Program-made: the position numbers and the translations under genes
In this document: piece after piece, positions 8,002-16,618 of the stretch
How positions within the stretch are numbered: position 1 is the stretch's first letter
Layout: every line of letters begins with the position of its first letter
Source of the DNA: an uncultured Alistipes sp.
GTDB lineage: Bacteria > Bacteroidota > Bacteroidia > Bacteroidales > Rikenellaceae
Reading direction: 5' to 3'
Length of the DNA stretch: 64,000 nucleotides
Assembly (NCBI GenBank): GCA_905213895.1
Contig: CAJMKE010000014.1
Span: 1 to 64,000 of the forward strand
Notes under the pieces: model-generated
What the model was told of the DNA's origin: nothing
Databases searched by the model: none
What the model saw: only the letters and a program-made list of their open reading frames with translations

Positions 8002-9030
8002 CTACGCCTGCTTCCCCTCGCGGAAGATGTTGAAGCGTTTCAGACGGGGGTTGCGGCGGTCGAGCAGGAGCGATTCGAGCAGAAGCAGCACCAGTGCCGC
8101 GGCAATCAGCCACGGGAACTGTTCGTTGTACTCCTCGAAGCGGAGCGAAGTCGTTTCGCCACGCTCCATATCGTTGATTTTCTCTACTATCTCGTCCAGT
8201 CCGAACGCCTGGTTCGTCGCGCGGATGTAGCCGCCGTCGCCGATTGACGCTATCTCCTGCAACATCTCCTCGTTCAGCCGGCTGACGACCATGTCGCCCT
8301 TTTCGTCGCGGATGAATTCGCCGCCTATTTTTATCGGCGCGCCCTCCGGAGTACCGATACCTATCGCGAATATGCGTATGCCCTGTTCGGCGGCACGGCG
8401 CGCGGCTTCGACGGCACCGGCATCGTGCGCCTCACCGTCGGTGATGAGAATCATCGCGCGGCTCTTGTCGGGCGCATTCGAGAACGACAGCGCGGCGAGC
8501 GACAACGCCTGTCCGAGGTCGGTTCCCTGCACCGAGACGAGCGACGGCGACAGTTTCTTGGCGAAACTCTTCGCCATGCGGTAGTCGGACGTTATGGGCA
8601 ACTGCACCTTCGCCTCGCCCGCGAAGACGACCATGCCGACGCGGTCCTGCGTCAGCGACGAGAAGAGTTTGTCTATCGAATATCGCGTGCGGTCGAGACG
8701 GCTCGGCGAGAAATCCTCGGCGAGCATCGAGTTGGAGACGTCCACGACGAGCATCATTTCGATTCCCTCTGCCTTCTCCTCGCGCAGTTTCGAGCCGAAC
8801 TGTGGGCGGGCGGCGGCTAACACGACGAGCGCGAACGCCGTGAGGAACAACAGCGATTTGAGAGCGACGCGCCCCGTCGAGACGTCAGGCATCAACTCTT
8901 CGAGCAGTTTCGGGTTGCCGAAGCGTGCGAGCGAACGGCGGCGCAGCCGTGCGACCACGGCGAGTGCGAGAGCCATCGCAGGCACGAGTGCAAGCAGCCA
9001 CAGAATATCGGGATTTGCGAATCGGAACAT
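8002..9030 (-). CDS. batB: BatB-type VWA membrane protein
   Basis: A 342-residue protein with two N-terminal membrane helices (about 10-27 and 58-76), a periplasm-facing von Willebrand factor A domain with the metal-site motif DVSNSM, and a C-terminal helix (about 309-326). Bat proteins were named for Bacteroides aerotolerance and work with a MoxR ATPase, probably as an envelope chaperone or stress complex. Its start codon overlaps the batA stop by one base (TAATG). It is the last gene of the operon, directly before an array and terminator. Confidence 0.88.
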   Translation of the reverse strand: MFRFANPDILWLLALVPAMALALAVVARLRRRSLARFGNPKLLEELMPDVSTGRVALKSLLFLTAFALVVLAAARPQFGSKLREEKAEGIEMMLVVDVSNSMLAEDFSPSRLDRTRYSIDKLFSSLTQDRVGMVVFAGEAKVQLPITSDYRMAKSFAKKLSPSLVSVQGTDLGQALSLAALSFSNAPDKSRAMILITDGEAHDAGAVEAARRAAEQGIRIFAIGIGTPEGAPIKIGGEFIRDEKGDMVVSRLNEEMLQEIASIGDGGYIRATNQAFGLDEIVEKINDMERGETTSLRFEEYNEQFPWLIAAALVLLLLESLLLDRRNPRLKRFNIFREGKQA

Positions 9031-10019
9031 TACGGTATGCGTTTGAGGATTAGACGACTGACGATGAATTCAAGCAGGAGTGCCGCCAGCGCGGCAAGCA
9101 CCCACACGAGGTACTCCTCGTGGAGAATCGTGAACTCGCTGACCTCGACGCGGCTCTTCTCCATGCTGTTGATTCGGTCGTATATCGATTGGAGCGTCTG
9201 TTTGTCGGTCGCGCGGAAATACTCGCCGCCCGTCTGCCGGGCGATTTTGCGGAGCATCTCCTCGTCGATTTCGACCTTCATATTGACGGTCTGCACCAGA
9301 TTGCCGCGCTGGTCGAAGACGGGATACGGAGCCTCGCCCATCGTGCCGACGCCTATGGTGTATACCTTGATGCCGTAGTCCTGCGCGATGGCGGCGGCTG
9401 TCAGCGGCGCGATTTCGCCGCGGTTGTTCACACCGTCGGTAAGCAGTATCACCACCTTGCTCTTGGCATCGCTCTCGCGCAGACGGTTGATAGCCGTCGC
9501 CAGACCGTTGCCTATCGCCGTTCCGTCCTCGATAACGCCGCTGCGGATACGGCTCAGGAGCGTCTGCAACGAACTCTGGTCGGTCGTCAGCGGACTTTGG
9601 GTGAACGCCTCGCCCGCGAAGACCACCAGTCCGATGCGGTCGCCGTAGCGGTCGGCGACGAACGAGCCTGCGACCTCCTTGGCAGCCGTGATTCTATCGG
9701 GTTTGAAGTCGCGGGCGAGCATCGAACCCGAGATGTCTATCGCCAGCACGATGTCGATACCTTCGGCATCGGTACGCGTATCGTGTTCGGCACTCTGCGG
9801 ACGCGCGAGAGCGACAATCAGCGTCGCCAGCGCGATGCAGCGCAGTGCGAACGGCACGTGGCGCAGGTAGTAGCGCACCGTGCGCGGCGCATGGCGCAGC
9901 CCCTCGACCGACGAAATGCGAATCGTCGCGTCGCCCTGCATCGTGCGCCACACGTAGTAGCCCGTCAGCGGCACTATCGCCGCGAGGAGCCATAGGATAT
10001 GGGGATTTGCAAATTCCAT
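9030..10019 (-). CDS. batA: BatA-type VWA membrane protein
   Basis: A 329-residue relative of BatB. It has N-terminal helices (about 8-24 and 56-73), a VWA domain with intact metal-site motif DISGSM and the later TDG (LLTDGVNNRG), and a C-terminal helix near 303-322. It is coupled to batB by a one-base overlap. An 88-bp gap holding a dispersed hairpin repeat separates it from the upstream TPR gene, which is unusual because all other junctions of this operon overlap. Confidence 0.88.
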   Translation of the reverse strand: MEFANPHILWLLAAIVPLTGYYVWRTMQGDATIRISSVEGLRHAPRTVRYYLRHVPFALRCIALATLIVALARPQSAEHDTRTDAEGIDIVLAIDISGSMLARDFKPDRITAAKEVAGSFVADRYGDRIGLVVFAGEAFTQSPLTTDQSSLQTLLSRIRSGVIEDGTAIGNGLATAINRLRESDAKSKVVILLTDGVNNRGEIAPLTAAAIAQDYGIKVYTIGVGTMGEAPYPVFDQRGNLVQTVNMKVEIDEEMLRKIARQTGGEYFRATDKQTLQSIYDRINSMEKSRVEVSEFTILHEEYLVWVLAALAALLLEFIVSRLILKRIP

Positions 10020-10032
10020 TTTTCTTCTTTTT

Positions 10033-10093
10033 CGTCATGTTGAGCGTCAGCGAAACATCTTTTTCAGATTCTTCGCTCCGCTCAGAATGACGG
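10033..10093. repeat. Dispersed long-hairpin repeat, family F
   Basis: Begins CGTCATGTTGAGCG and ends CGCTCAGAATGACG, so the two ends pair. A second full copy lies at 33926-33995 and a collapsed copy at 49734-49757. This copy sits inside the bat operon between batC and batA. Confidence 0.8.
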
Positions 10094-10107
10094 TAACAAC
10101 TTTTCCT

Positions 10108-10899
10108 CTACCAGTTCTTCCTGCCGCGGACGAGGACGCCGGTCTTCTCTTTCAGTTTGTCCTGCGTCTTGTCCTCCTGAGCCTGAATCGCTTCAAGCAT
10201 CGCCTCGCGCTCCTGCTCCGAAATCCCGCTCTTCGGCTGAGGCTGTCCCTCGCCCTCGTTGCGGTCGCCTTCGTCGCCCTGCTGCGGATTCCGGTCGCCG
10301 TCGCCCTGTTGAGGGTCGTTCTGCGAACCGTCCTGCTGCTTGTCGTCCTGCCCGTTCTGCCGGTTCTGCTGATTTTGTTGGTTATCCTCGTTCCGGTCTT
10401 GGTTTTGGTCGTCCTTATTTTGGTCATTCTGCTGCTGTTGCTCCTGCTGCTGCAACAGATGCTTCGTATAGGCGTAGTTGTACTTCGCCTCCTTGTCGTC
10501 CGGATTCAGACGCATAGCGGCGCGATAACTCGCCAGAGCCTCTTTGAGTTTCTGCTGGGCGAACTGCGTGTTGCCGAGGTTGTAGACCGCCTCCGAACGG
10601 TCGATGTCCGACCGCGTCGAGTCGGCGACTATGCCTTTGAGCGTCTGTTCAGCCGTGTCGTAGCGTTCGGCGCGGAACATGGCGTTCGCCAAATCGTAGG
10701 CAGCCTCGAACGACGTCGGAGCCGCCTCCAAAGCGCGTGTGTAACTCTCGATGCTCTTGTCGTAGCGTTCGCGACCGAACTGGCGGTTGCCCTTGCGCAC
10801 CAGCCGGCGTTCGGGCATCTTCTGTGCCGCCGCTTCGGCAAAAGGCGCGAGAGTCGCGAGCGCGAGCATCGCGATACCTATATAAAATCTCGTTCTCAT
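10108..10899 (-). CDS. batC: BatC-like TPR protein
   Basis: A 263-residue secreted or membrane-anchored protein: a signal peptide (about 1-23), two to three tetratricopeptide repeats (about 28-150), then a low-complexity Gln/Asp/Asn-rich linker (about 150-220) and a basic C-terminus ending KNW. TPR proteins of bat operons are thought to scaffold the VWA proteins. The start at 10899 is fixed by an ATGA overlap with the upstream gene; a far longer frame upstream is a shadow. In the classical operon the TPR gene follows batA and batB, whereas here it precedes them. Confidence 0.8.
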   Translation of the reverse strand: MRTRFYIGIAMLALATLAPFAEAAAQKMPERRLVRKGNRQFGRERYDKSIESYTRALEAAPTSFEAAYDLANAMFRAERYDTAEQTLKGIVADSTRSDIDRSEAVYNLGNTQFAQQKLKEALASYRAAMRLNPDDKEAKYNYAYTKHLLQQQEQQQQNDQNKDDQNQDRNEDNQQNQQNRQNGQDDKQQDGSQNDPQQGDGDRNPQQGDEGDRNEGEGQPQPKSGISEQEREAMLEAIQAQEDKTQDKLKEKTGVLVRGRKNW

Positions 10900-11966
10900 C
10901 GCTTCTCCTCCCTCTTTTCGGTTGCATCGGGGTTGGTCGTCGGAGCGTCCTCCTCCTCGACCGCGATTTCGACCGGTTTCGTCTCCTCGACGAACCAGTA
11001 AGCCTTCTGGTACGCCTCCTCGTTGTCGGCGGCTTCGGGCATCGCCTTGGCGAACTTCACCAAATCGCTGTCGCGCAGCACCGCAACGAGGTCCATAGCG
11101 TTTTTCTTCGGCATCTCTATCTCCTTCATCGCCACTACGATTTCGTCGGTCGTCATCTCCATTGCTCCGATGCCGTAGCGACCGGCGATGTAGGTGCGCA
11201 GGATGTCGCTCAACCCCGAATAGTACTGCTTGTGGCGGTTGTTCTGCCACAACTTCTGGTTGTGGAGCGTTTCGAGAGCCGAAATCGCCACCACATGCGG
11301 AGGCAGCGGCGGAGCGGGCTTGAAGATGTCGGTGATACGGCGTCCGTGCCTGTGAAGCCACCTTATTGCCAGCCATACGACCAGCGCGACTGCCGCCAGT
11401 GCAAGGAGCAACCACAGCAGATAACCCGAAATCTCGCCGAAGCGGAACGGCAGCGTCTTCTGCGCCTTGATGTCGAATATGGCATGGGACGTAGAGTCAA
11501 TCTGGAATGTCGCCACCGCGATTCGCAGCGAGTCATCGGCGTAGAGCGTATCGACGATATTCTTGTCGGCATAAAGCACCTGCGCGCGACCGAACGAATA
11601 GTTGCCCTCGTCGAAAGCCGCCATCACGTAGCGTTTGCGCAACCGCACGCGGCGTCCGTCCACCGAGACCGTGTCGGCAGGCAAATCCTCGATGCACTCG
11701 ATGCTGTCGTCGGTCGGCTGCGGGGATTCGCCCGCTCCGCCGGCTGATGCCGTGCGGCGGTCGAGGCTCGGGAACGAGATGCTCTGCATCACATCCTTGT
11801 CCACCTCGATTTCGAGCGTGAAGCGGTCGCCTATCATGATGCTGTCGGGCGAGATGCGCGCCGTTACGCGGGGCGGAACCGACTGTGCAGCCGCACCCGC
11901 CGCCGCGAGGAGCATCGCCATGCCCGCCAGCGATTTGAAAATCCTGTTTTTCGTCATTGCAATCAT
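10896..11966 (-). CDS. Bat-operon membrane protein, BatD-like N-terminal region
   Basis: A 356-residue protein with signal peptide (MTKNRIFKSLAGM then an Ala-rich stretch), a beta-type extracytoplasmic region, one membrane helix (about 187-206, LLWLLLALAAVALVVWLAI) and a cytoplasmic helical tail. It corresponds in position to the unnamed gene between the DUF58 gene and the VWA genes in Bacteroidota bat operons. The start at 11966 overlaps the DUF58 stop (ATGA); an alternative ATG at 11957 would shorten it by three residues. Its substrate is unknown. Confidence 0.7.
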   Translation of the reverse strand: MIAMTKNRIFKSLAGMAMLLAAAGAAAQSVPPRVTARISPDSIMIGDRFTLEIEVDKDVMQSISFPSLDRRTASAGGAGESPQPTDDSIECIEDLPADTVSVDGRRVRLRKRYVMAAFDEGNYSFGRAQVLYADKNIVDTLYADDSLRIAVATFQIDSTSHAIFDIKAQKTLPFRFGEISGYLLWLLLALAAVALVVWLAIRWLHRHGRRITDIFKPAPPLPPHVVAISALETLHNQKLWQNNRHKQYYSGLSDILRTYIAGRYGIGAMEMTTDEIVVAMKEIEMPKKNAMDLVAVLRDSDLVKFAKAMPEAADNEEAYQKAYWFVEETKPVEIAVEEEDAPTTNPDATEKREEKR

Positions 11967-12847
11967 CTCTGCTTGAACAGTTTTATCAGTTCGACGACAT
12001 AGTCGCCGTCGGTCGGAATCATCGCCGTATCGATGCGGTTGTGGCGCAGCAGTTGCGAAATCCGCTCGTCGCGCTCGCGCCACGAGGCGGCATAATGCTC
12101 CCTCACGCGCGCCGACGACGTATCGACCCACACCTTGCGACCCGTTTCGGCATCGCTCAACTCGACGATGCCGACGTCGGGCATCTCCGCCTCGCGCTCG
12201 TCCCACACGCGGATGCCGACCATGTCGTGGCGGCTGCCCGCGATTTTGAGCGCGTCTTCGAGTGCCGCATCGTCGCGCGACGGATTCATGAAGTCGGAGA
12301 GGATGAACGCCGTACACCGTTTCTTGTTGACGTTCGCCATGAAGCGCACCGCCTCCGAAAGCGCGGTGCCGTTCGACTGAGGCACGAACGAAATCAGTTC
12401 GCGGATAATCGTCAGGATATGGCTGCGACCCTTCTTGGGCGGGATGAACTTCTCGACCTTGTCCGAAAAGAGTATGCAGCCGACCTTGTCGCCCGTCTGC
12501 GCCGCCGAGAATGCGAGTACGGCGGCGATTTCGGTGATGACGCTCTTCTTCAACCTGTCGCCGCTGCCGAACATCCGCGAGCCGCTGACGTCCACCAGAA
12601 GCATCATCGTCAGTTCGCGCTCCTCCTCGTACACCTTGATGTGCGGTTTGCGCGAACGGGCGGTAACGTTCCAGTCGATGTCGCGTATGTCGTCGCCCAT
12701 GCGGTACTCGCGCACCTCGGCGAACGACATGCCGCGCCCCTTGAATGCCGTATGATATTTTCCTGCGAAAATCTCGTTCGACAGTCCGCGGGTCTTGATT
12801 TCGATTTTGCGAACCCGTTTCAGAATATCGTTCTCCTGCTCCTGCAT
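11963..12847 (-). CDS. DUF58 / VWA-like protein of the MoxR-bat operon
   Basis: A 294-residue soluble protein of the DUF58 family, recognisable by the central YRMGDDIRDIDWNVTAR signature (YxxGD-x-RxIDW) followed by a degenerate VWA fold with DVSGSRMF. DUF58 proteins are regular partners of MoxR AAA ATPases and are presumed adaptors. The ATG at 12847 overlaps the moxR stop (TAATG), so the pair is coupled. Confidence 0.88.
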   Translation of the reverse strand: MQEQENDILKRVRKIEIKTRGLSNEIFAGKYHTAFKGRGMSFAEVREYRMGDDIRDIDWNVTARSRKPHIKVYEEERELTMMLLVDVSGSRMFGSGDRLKKSVITEIAAVLAFSAAQTGDKVGCILFSDKVEKFIPPKKGRSHILTIIRELISFVPQSNGTALSEAVRFMANVNKKRCTAFILSDFMNPSRDDAALEDALKIAGSRHDMVGIRVWDEREAEMPDVGIVELSDAETGRKVWVDTSSARVREHYAASWRERDERISQLLRHNRIDTAMIPTDGDYVVELIKLFKQR

Positions 12848-13845
12848 TACGGTACGATGACGTTGTTGAGTATCTCGGTGATTATCTCCTCTGTCGATAT
12901 GTTCTCGGCTTCCGCCTCGTAGGTAAGACCTATACGGTGGCGCAGCACGTCGTGGCACACGGCGCGCACGTCCTCCGGAATCACGTAGCCGCGGCGGCGT
13001 ATGAACGCGTATGCGCGGGCAGCCTTGGCGAGCGAGATGCTCGCACGCGGCGAACCTCCGTAGGCGATGAGCGACTGCAACTTTTGGAGGTTGTACTCCG
13101 CAGGCTCGCGCGTCGCGAAGATGATGTCCACGATATACTTTTCGATTTTCTCGTCCATATAGACGTCCTCGACCACCTTGCGCGCCTTCACGATGTCGTC
13201 GGGCGAAATCACCTTGTCGGGCTGCGGCATGCCCGCACCAGAGAGGTTCATGCGCACGATGTCGCGCTCCTCCTGCTTTTTAGGGTAGGAAATCTTCGCT
13301 TTCAGCATGAAACGGTCTACCTGCGCCTCTGGCAGAGGATATGTACCCTCCTGCTCCAACGGGTTCTGCGTCGCCAGAACGAGGAACGGCTCGGGCAGAC
13401 GGTAGGTCTTGTCGCCGATGGTTACCTGACGCTCCTGCATCGCTTCGAGCAGTGCCGACTGCACCTTGGCAGGCGAACGGTTGATTTCGTCGGCGAGGAC
13501 GAAATTGGCGAAAATCGGACCTTTCTTGACCATGAAATCCTCGTTCTTCTGCGAGTAAATCAGCGTACCGATGATGTCGGCAGGCAGCAGGTCCGGCGTG
13601 AACTGGATTCGCGCGAAATCGGCATCGACAGCCTTGGCGAGGGTCGTGATGGCGAGGGTTTTCGCCAGACCCGGCACGCCTTCGAGCAGGATATGACCGT
13701 TCGACAGCAGTCCGATAAGCAGCGTATCGACCAGATGCGACTGACCGACAATCACCTTGCCCATCTGTGTGCGCAGCGTATCCACGAAAAGGCTTTCGCG
13801 CTCGATGCGCTCGTTGAGTTCCTTGATGTTGATGACTTCACTCAT
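12847..13845 (-). CDS. moxR: MoxR-family AAA+ ATPase
   Basis: A 332-residue AAA_3 ATPase. Walker A is GVPGLAKT (56-63), Walker B is LADEIN near 117-122, and the sensor-1 region ATQNP and the arginine-finger-bearing PEAQVDRF follow. MoxR ATPases act as chaperones that mature or assemble partners encoded beside them, here the VWA proteins. It is the first gene of a six-gene minus-strand operon (moxR, DUF58, BatD-like, batC, batA, batB). No TAnnTTTG box was evident directly upstream. Confidence 0.92.
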   Translation of the reverse strand: MSEVINIKELNERIERESLFVDTLRTQMGKVIVGQSHLVDTLLIGLLSNGHILLEGVPGLAKTLAITTLAKAVDADFARIQFTPDLLPADIIGTLIYSQKNEDFMVKKGPIFANFVLADEINRSPAKVQSALLEAMQERQVTIGDKTYRLPEPFLVLATQNPLEQEGTYPLPEAQVDRFMLKAKISYPKKQEERDIVRMNLSGAGMPQPDKVISPDDIVKARKVVEDVYMDEKIEKYIVDIIFATREPAEYNLQKLQSLIAYGGSPRASISLAKAARAYAFIRRRGYVIPEDVRAVCHDVLRHRIGLTYEAEAENISTEEIITEILNNVIVP

Positions 13846-13912
13846 TGTTATTGTTGTTTTGTTTGCTCTATTCAGTTTTCGGGGCGGTTTTGCCGTTGCG
13901 GGCGGTATCGGG

Positions 13913-13986
13913 AATAGGTAATATAGGTATTATAAGTAATATAGGAGGTCGCATATTTTACCTGTTATACCCATTTTGCCTATTTT
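13913..13986. repeat. Class N nonamer hairpin array
   Basis: Left arm 13913-13946 (AGGTAATAT-type units) faces right arm 13952-13986 (complementary units). It fills much of the gap between tdk and moxR, 55 bp downstream of the tdk stop. Confidence 0.85.
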
Positions 13987-14045
13987 CTTCCTCCTTATCA
14001 TTTTCCGCCATTGTCTTCTAACGAATCCCGCGCGATATTATTGCG

Positions 14046-14624
14046 TTACTCCCGACCTTCTTCTTCCGCGAGTTCGGCGAAGCAGTGGCGGCAGATAGGT
14101 TCGTAGGTATCCTTCTCGCCGAGCATCACCAGTTTGTCGTTCTTCGCCAGGCGGTGCGAATGGTGTGCCAGATTGCCGCAGCGCACGCATATCGCATGAA
14201 CTTTCGTAACATATTCGGCGGTCGCCATAAGCGCGGGCATCGCGCCGAACGGCTTGCCGAGGTAGTCCATGTCCAGTCCCGCGACGATTACGCGGATGCC
14301 GCGGTTCGCCAGTTGGCGGCACACGTCCACGATGCTCTCGTCGAAGAACTGCGCCTCGTCGATGCCGACGACATCGACATCGGCAGCCATAAGCAGTATG
14401 TTCTGCGGCGACTCGACGGGCGTCGAGCGTATCGTCGTGGCGTTGTGCGACACCACATCCTCCTCGGAGTAGCGCACGTCGATGCACGGCTTGAAGATTT
14501 CCACTCTCTGATGGGCGAATTCCGCACGGCGCAGACGGCGTATGAGTTCCTCGGTCTTGCCCGAGAACATCGAACCGCAGATTACCTCAATCCACCCCTT
14601 TTGACTTGCATTTTCCAAAAACAT
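14046..14624 (-). CDS. tdk: Thymidine kinase
   Basis: A 192-residue type-II thymidine kinase that phosphorylates thymidine with ATP for nucleotide salvage. Visible are the P-loop GSMFSGKTEE, the Mg-binding DEAQFF segment, the lasso region (GLDMDYLGKPFG) and the structural zinc site formed by two cysteine pairs (CVRC and CRHC). Length matches the family. The start MFLENASQKG lies directly beside a 130-bp tandem repeat. Confidence 0.93.
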   Translation of the reverse strand: MFLENASQKGWIEVICGSMFSGKTEELIRRLRRAEFAHQRVEIFKPCIDVRYSEEDVVSHNATTIRSTPVESPQNILLMAADVDVVGIDEAQFFDESIVDVCRQLANRGIRVIVAGLDMDYLGKPFGAMPALMATAEYVTKVHAICVRCGNLAHHSHRLAKNDKLVMLGEKDTYEPICRHCFAELAEEEGRE

Positions 14625-14634
14625 TTTTCGGTCG

Positions 14635-14939
14635 ATATCGTTAATTTATGTTATTGCTTTACAATTCCGCTTTCTCGCTCCGACAGGTTATCGTCCGAAA
14701 AATGTTTCGGTGTTACCTATCCCCTAAATCCCCTTTCTGTAAAGGGGACTTAACGAGCCGGTCAATATCGTTAATTTATGTTATTGCTTTACAATTCCGC
14801 TTTCTCGCTCCGACAGGTTATCGTCCGAAAAATGTTTCGGTGTTACCTATCCCCTAAATCCCCTTTCTGTAAAGGGGACTTAACGAGCCGGTCAATATCG
14901 TTAATTTATGTTATTGCTTTACAATTCCGTTATATCGTG
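14635..14939. repeat. 130-bp tandem repeat, 2.3 copies
   Basis: Units at 14635-14764 and 14765-14894 appear identical, followed by a partial third copy from 14895. Each contains the stem-loop CCCCTAAATCCCC...GGGGACTT found singly elsewhere (family G). No gene is supported between 14625 and 15081. Confidence 0.9.
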
Positions 14940-14949
14940 CAGTGCTTTT

Positions 14950-15085
14950 TGGGAGTTCTGGGAGAACTGGGAGAACTGGGACAGCAGGAAGGTTGTGTGT
15001 TATCGCTGCTTCTTGTTTATCGGCTTCCCGGTTCTCCCAGTTCTCCCAGTTCTCTCAGAACTCCCAGCCCTCCCGGTCCTCTCAG
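14950..15085. repeat. Class Q nonamer hairpin array
   Basis: Left arm 14950-14982 (GGGAGAACT units), a 40-bp spacer, right arm 15024-15085 (complementary AGTTCTCCC units). The right arm reaches into the murA stop codon at 15082-15084. It may act as the murA transcript end. Confidence 0.88.
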
Positions 15086-16395
15086 CAGTCCTCCACTCTC
15101 ATGATACGTGCGCCAACGGCATTGAGGCGTCCCTCGATGTCGCGGTAGCCGCGGTCTATCTGCTCGATGTTCTGTATCGTGCTGACGCCCTCGGCACTCA
15201 TCGCCGCTATCAGCAGCGACACTCCCGCTCGGATGTCGGGCGACGACATCTTCGTTGCCCGCAGGCGCATACGGTGGTCGTGTCCGATGACGGCGGCACG
15301 GTGAGGGTCGCACAGGATTATCTGCGCACCCATATCTATCAGTTTGTCGACGAAGAACAGCCGGCTCTCGAACATCTTCTGGTGAATCAGCACCGACCCT
15401 TTCGCCTGCGTCGCCACCACGAGGAATACCGACAGCAGGTCGGGCGTCAACCCGGGCCACGGCGCGTCGGCGATGGTCATAATCGAACCGTCGATGAAAC
15501 TCTCTATCGCATAGTGGTCCTGTTGCGGGATGAACAGGTCGTCGCCGCGGCGTTCCATCGCGATGCCGAGCCGCGAGAACTGCGCCGGAATGATTCCGAG
15601 GTTATCGAACGACACATTCTTGATTGTCAGTGCCGAACGGTTCATAGCCGCCATTCCGATAAAACTGCCGACCTCAATCATGTCGGGCAGCAGACGGTGT
15701 TCGGTTCCGCCGAGCGACTCGACGCCCTCGATTTCGAGCAGGTTCGACGCGATGCCCGAAATCTTCGCGCCCATGCGGTTGAGCATCTTGCACAACTGCT
15801 GGACGTAAGGTTCGCACGCGGCGTTGTAAATCGTGGTCTTGCCCTCGGCGAGCACAGCCGCCATGACGATATTCGCCGTACCCGTTACCGAAGCCTCGTC
15901 GAGGAGCATGTAGCACCCCTTCAACCGTTCGGCGCGCACCGAGAAGAACGACTCGGCGGCGTCGAAATCGAACTCCGCACCCAGTTTTCGGAAACCGATG
16001 AAGTGGGTGTCGAGCCTGCGGCGACCGATTTTGTCGCCACCGGGTTTAGGGATGTAGCCGACGCCGAAGCGCGCGAGCAGAGGACCGATAATCATCACCG
16101 AGCCCCGCAGCCGCTGCGCACGGCGGCGGTAGTCGTCGCTCAACAGATAGTCGGGGTCGATGTTTTTCGCCGCGAAAGCGTAGGTGTCGTCCGCGAGCCG
16201 CTCGACCTCGACGCCCATTGCTCGCAGCAGGTCGATGAGTTGTTCGACGTCGAGAATCTGCGGAATGTTGCTTATCACGACCCGTTCCGGCGTGAGCAGC
16301 GTCGCGCAAATCACCTGCAACGCCTCGTTTTTAGCACCCTGAGGGGTTATCTCTCCCGAAAGGCGGTGTCCGCCCTCCACTTTGAATACAGCCAT
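15082..16395 (-). CDS. murA: UDP-N-acetylglucosamine 1-carboxyvinyltransferase
   Basis: A 437-residue enolpyruvyl transferase that adds the enolpyruvyl group of PEP to UDP-GlcNAc, the first committed step of peptidoglycan synthesis in the cytoplasm. The two-lobed inside-out barrel is complete (QGAKNEALQ at the N-terminus; repeated domain structure). The flexible catalytic loop reads PKPGGDKIGRR: residue 121 is Asp where E. coli has Cys115. Asp at this site is known from other bacteria to keep activity but prevent fosfomycin attack. A -7 box sits only about 20 bp upstream of the ATG. Confidence 0.93.
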   Translation of the reverse strand: MAVFKVEGGHRLSGEITPQGAKNEALQVICATLLTPERVVISNIPQILDVEQLIDLLRAMGVEVERLADDTYAFAAKNIDPDYLLSDDYRRRAQRLRGSVMIIGPLLARFGVGYIPKPGGDKIGRRRLDTHFIGFRKLGAEFDFDAAESFFSVRAERLKGCYMLLDEASVTGTANIVMAAVLAEGKTTIYNAACEPYVQQLCKMLNRMGAKISGIASNLLEIEGVESLGGTEHRLLPDMIEVGSFIGMAAMNRSALTIKNVSFDNLGIIPAQFSRLGIAMERRGDDLFIPQQDHYAIESFIDGSIMTIADAPWPGLTPDLLSVFLVVATQAKGSVLIHQKMFESRLFFVDKLIDMGAQIILCDPHRAAVIGHDHRMRLRATKMSSPDIRAGVSLLIAAMSAEGVSTIQNIEQIDRGYRDIEGRLNAVGARIMRVEDC

Positions 16396-16414
16396 ACCTT
16401 TTACAATTTAACCT

Positions 16415-16422
16415 CAAAGGTA
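16415..16422 (-). promoter_or_regulatory. -7 promoter element TACCTTTG for murA
   Basis: Minus-strand TAnnTTTG about 20 bp from the murA ATG, giving a very short leader. Confidence 0.68.
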
Positions 16423-16477
16423 GCGAATATTTACGAATCGGGCAACAGTTGTGGAGCGCAATTTGCAGGGCAGGGAC

Positions 16478-16608
16478 AAAGTCTTTAACGACCTTAAAGA
16501 CTTTAAGGTCATTAAGGACTTTAACCGACGACATACCGAGAGCAGTCGAGTTTACTCGGACTGCCGAGGTGCGAAGGAGGAAAAGCCCGCGTATGCGGGA
16601 TTAAAGAC
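16478..16608. repeat. Class K array joined to a family E hairpin element
   Basis: Class K nonamers (16478-16523) run into an 85-bp element (16524-16608). It contains GCAGTCGAG/CTCGGACTGC (stem-loop), CGAGGTGCGAAGGAGGAAAA and a second stem-loop CCCGCGTATGCGGG. Near-identical copies occur at 20284-20367 and, inverted, 29000-29086. It forms the whole leader of eno; no TAnnTTTG box is obvious. Confidence 0.85.
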
Positions 16609-16618
16609 CTTAACCGTT

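Noticed and set aside
14635..14939. CRISPR array
   Set aside because: The 130-bp units are contiguous with no unique spacers, and no cas gene is in the window. The nonamer arrays also lack spacers.
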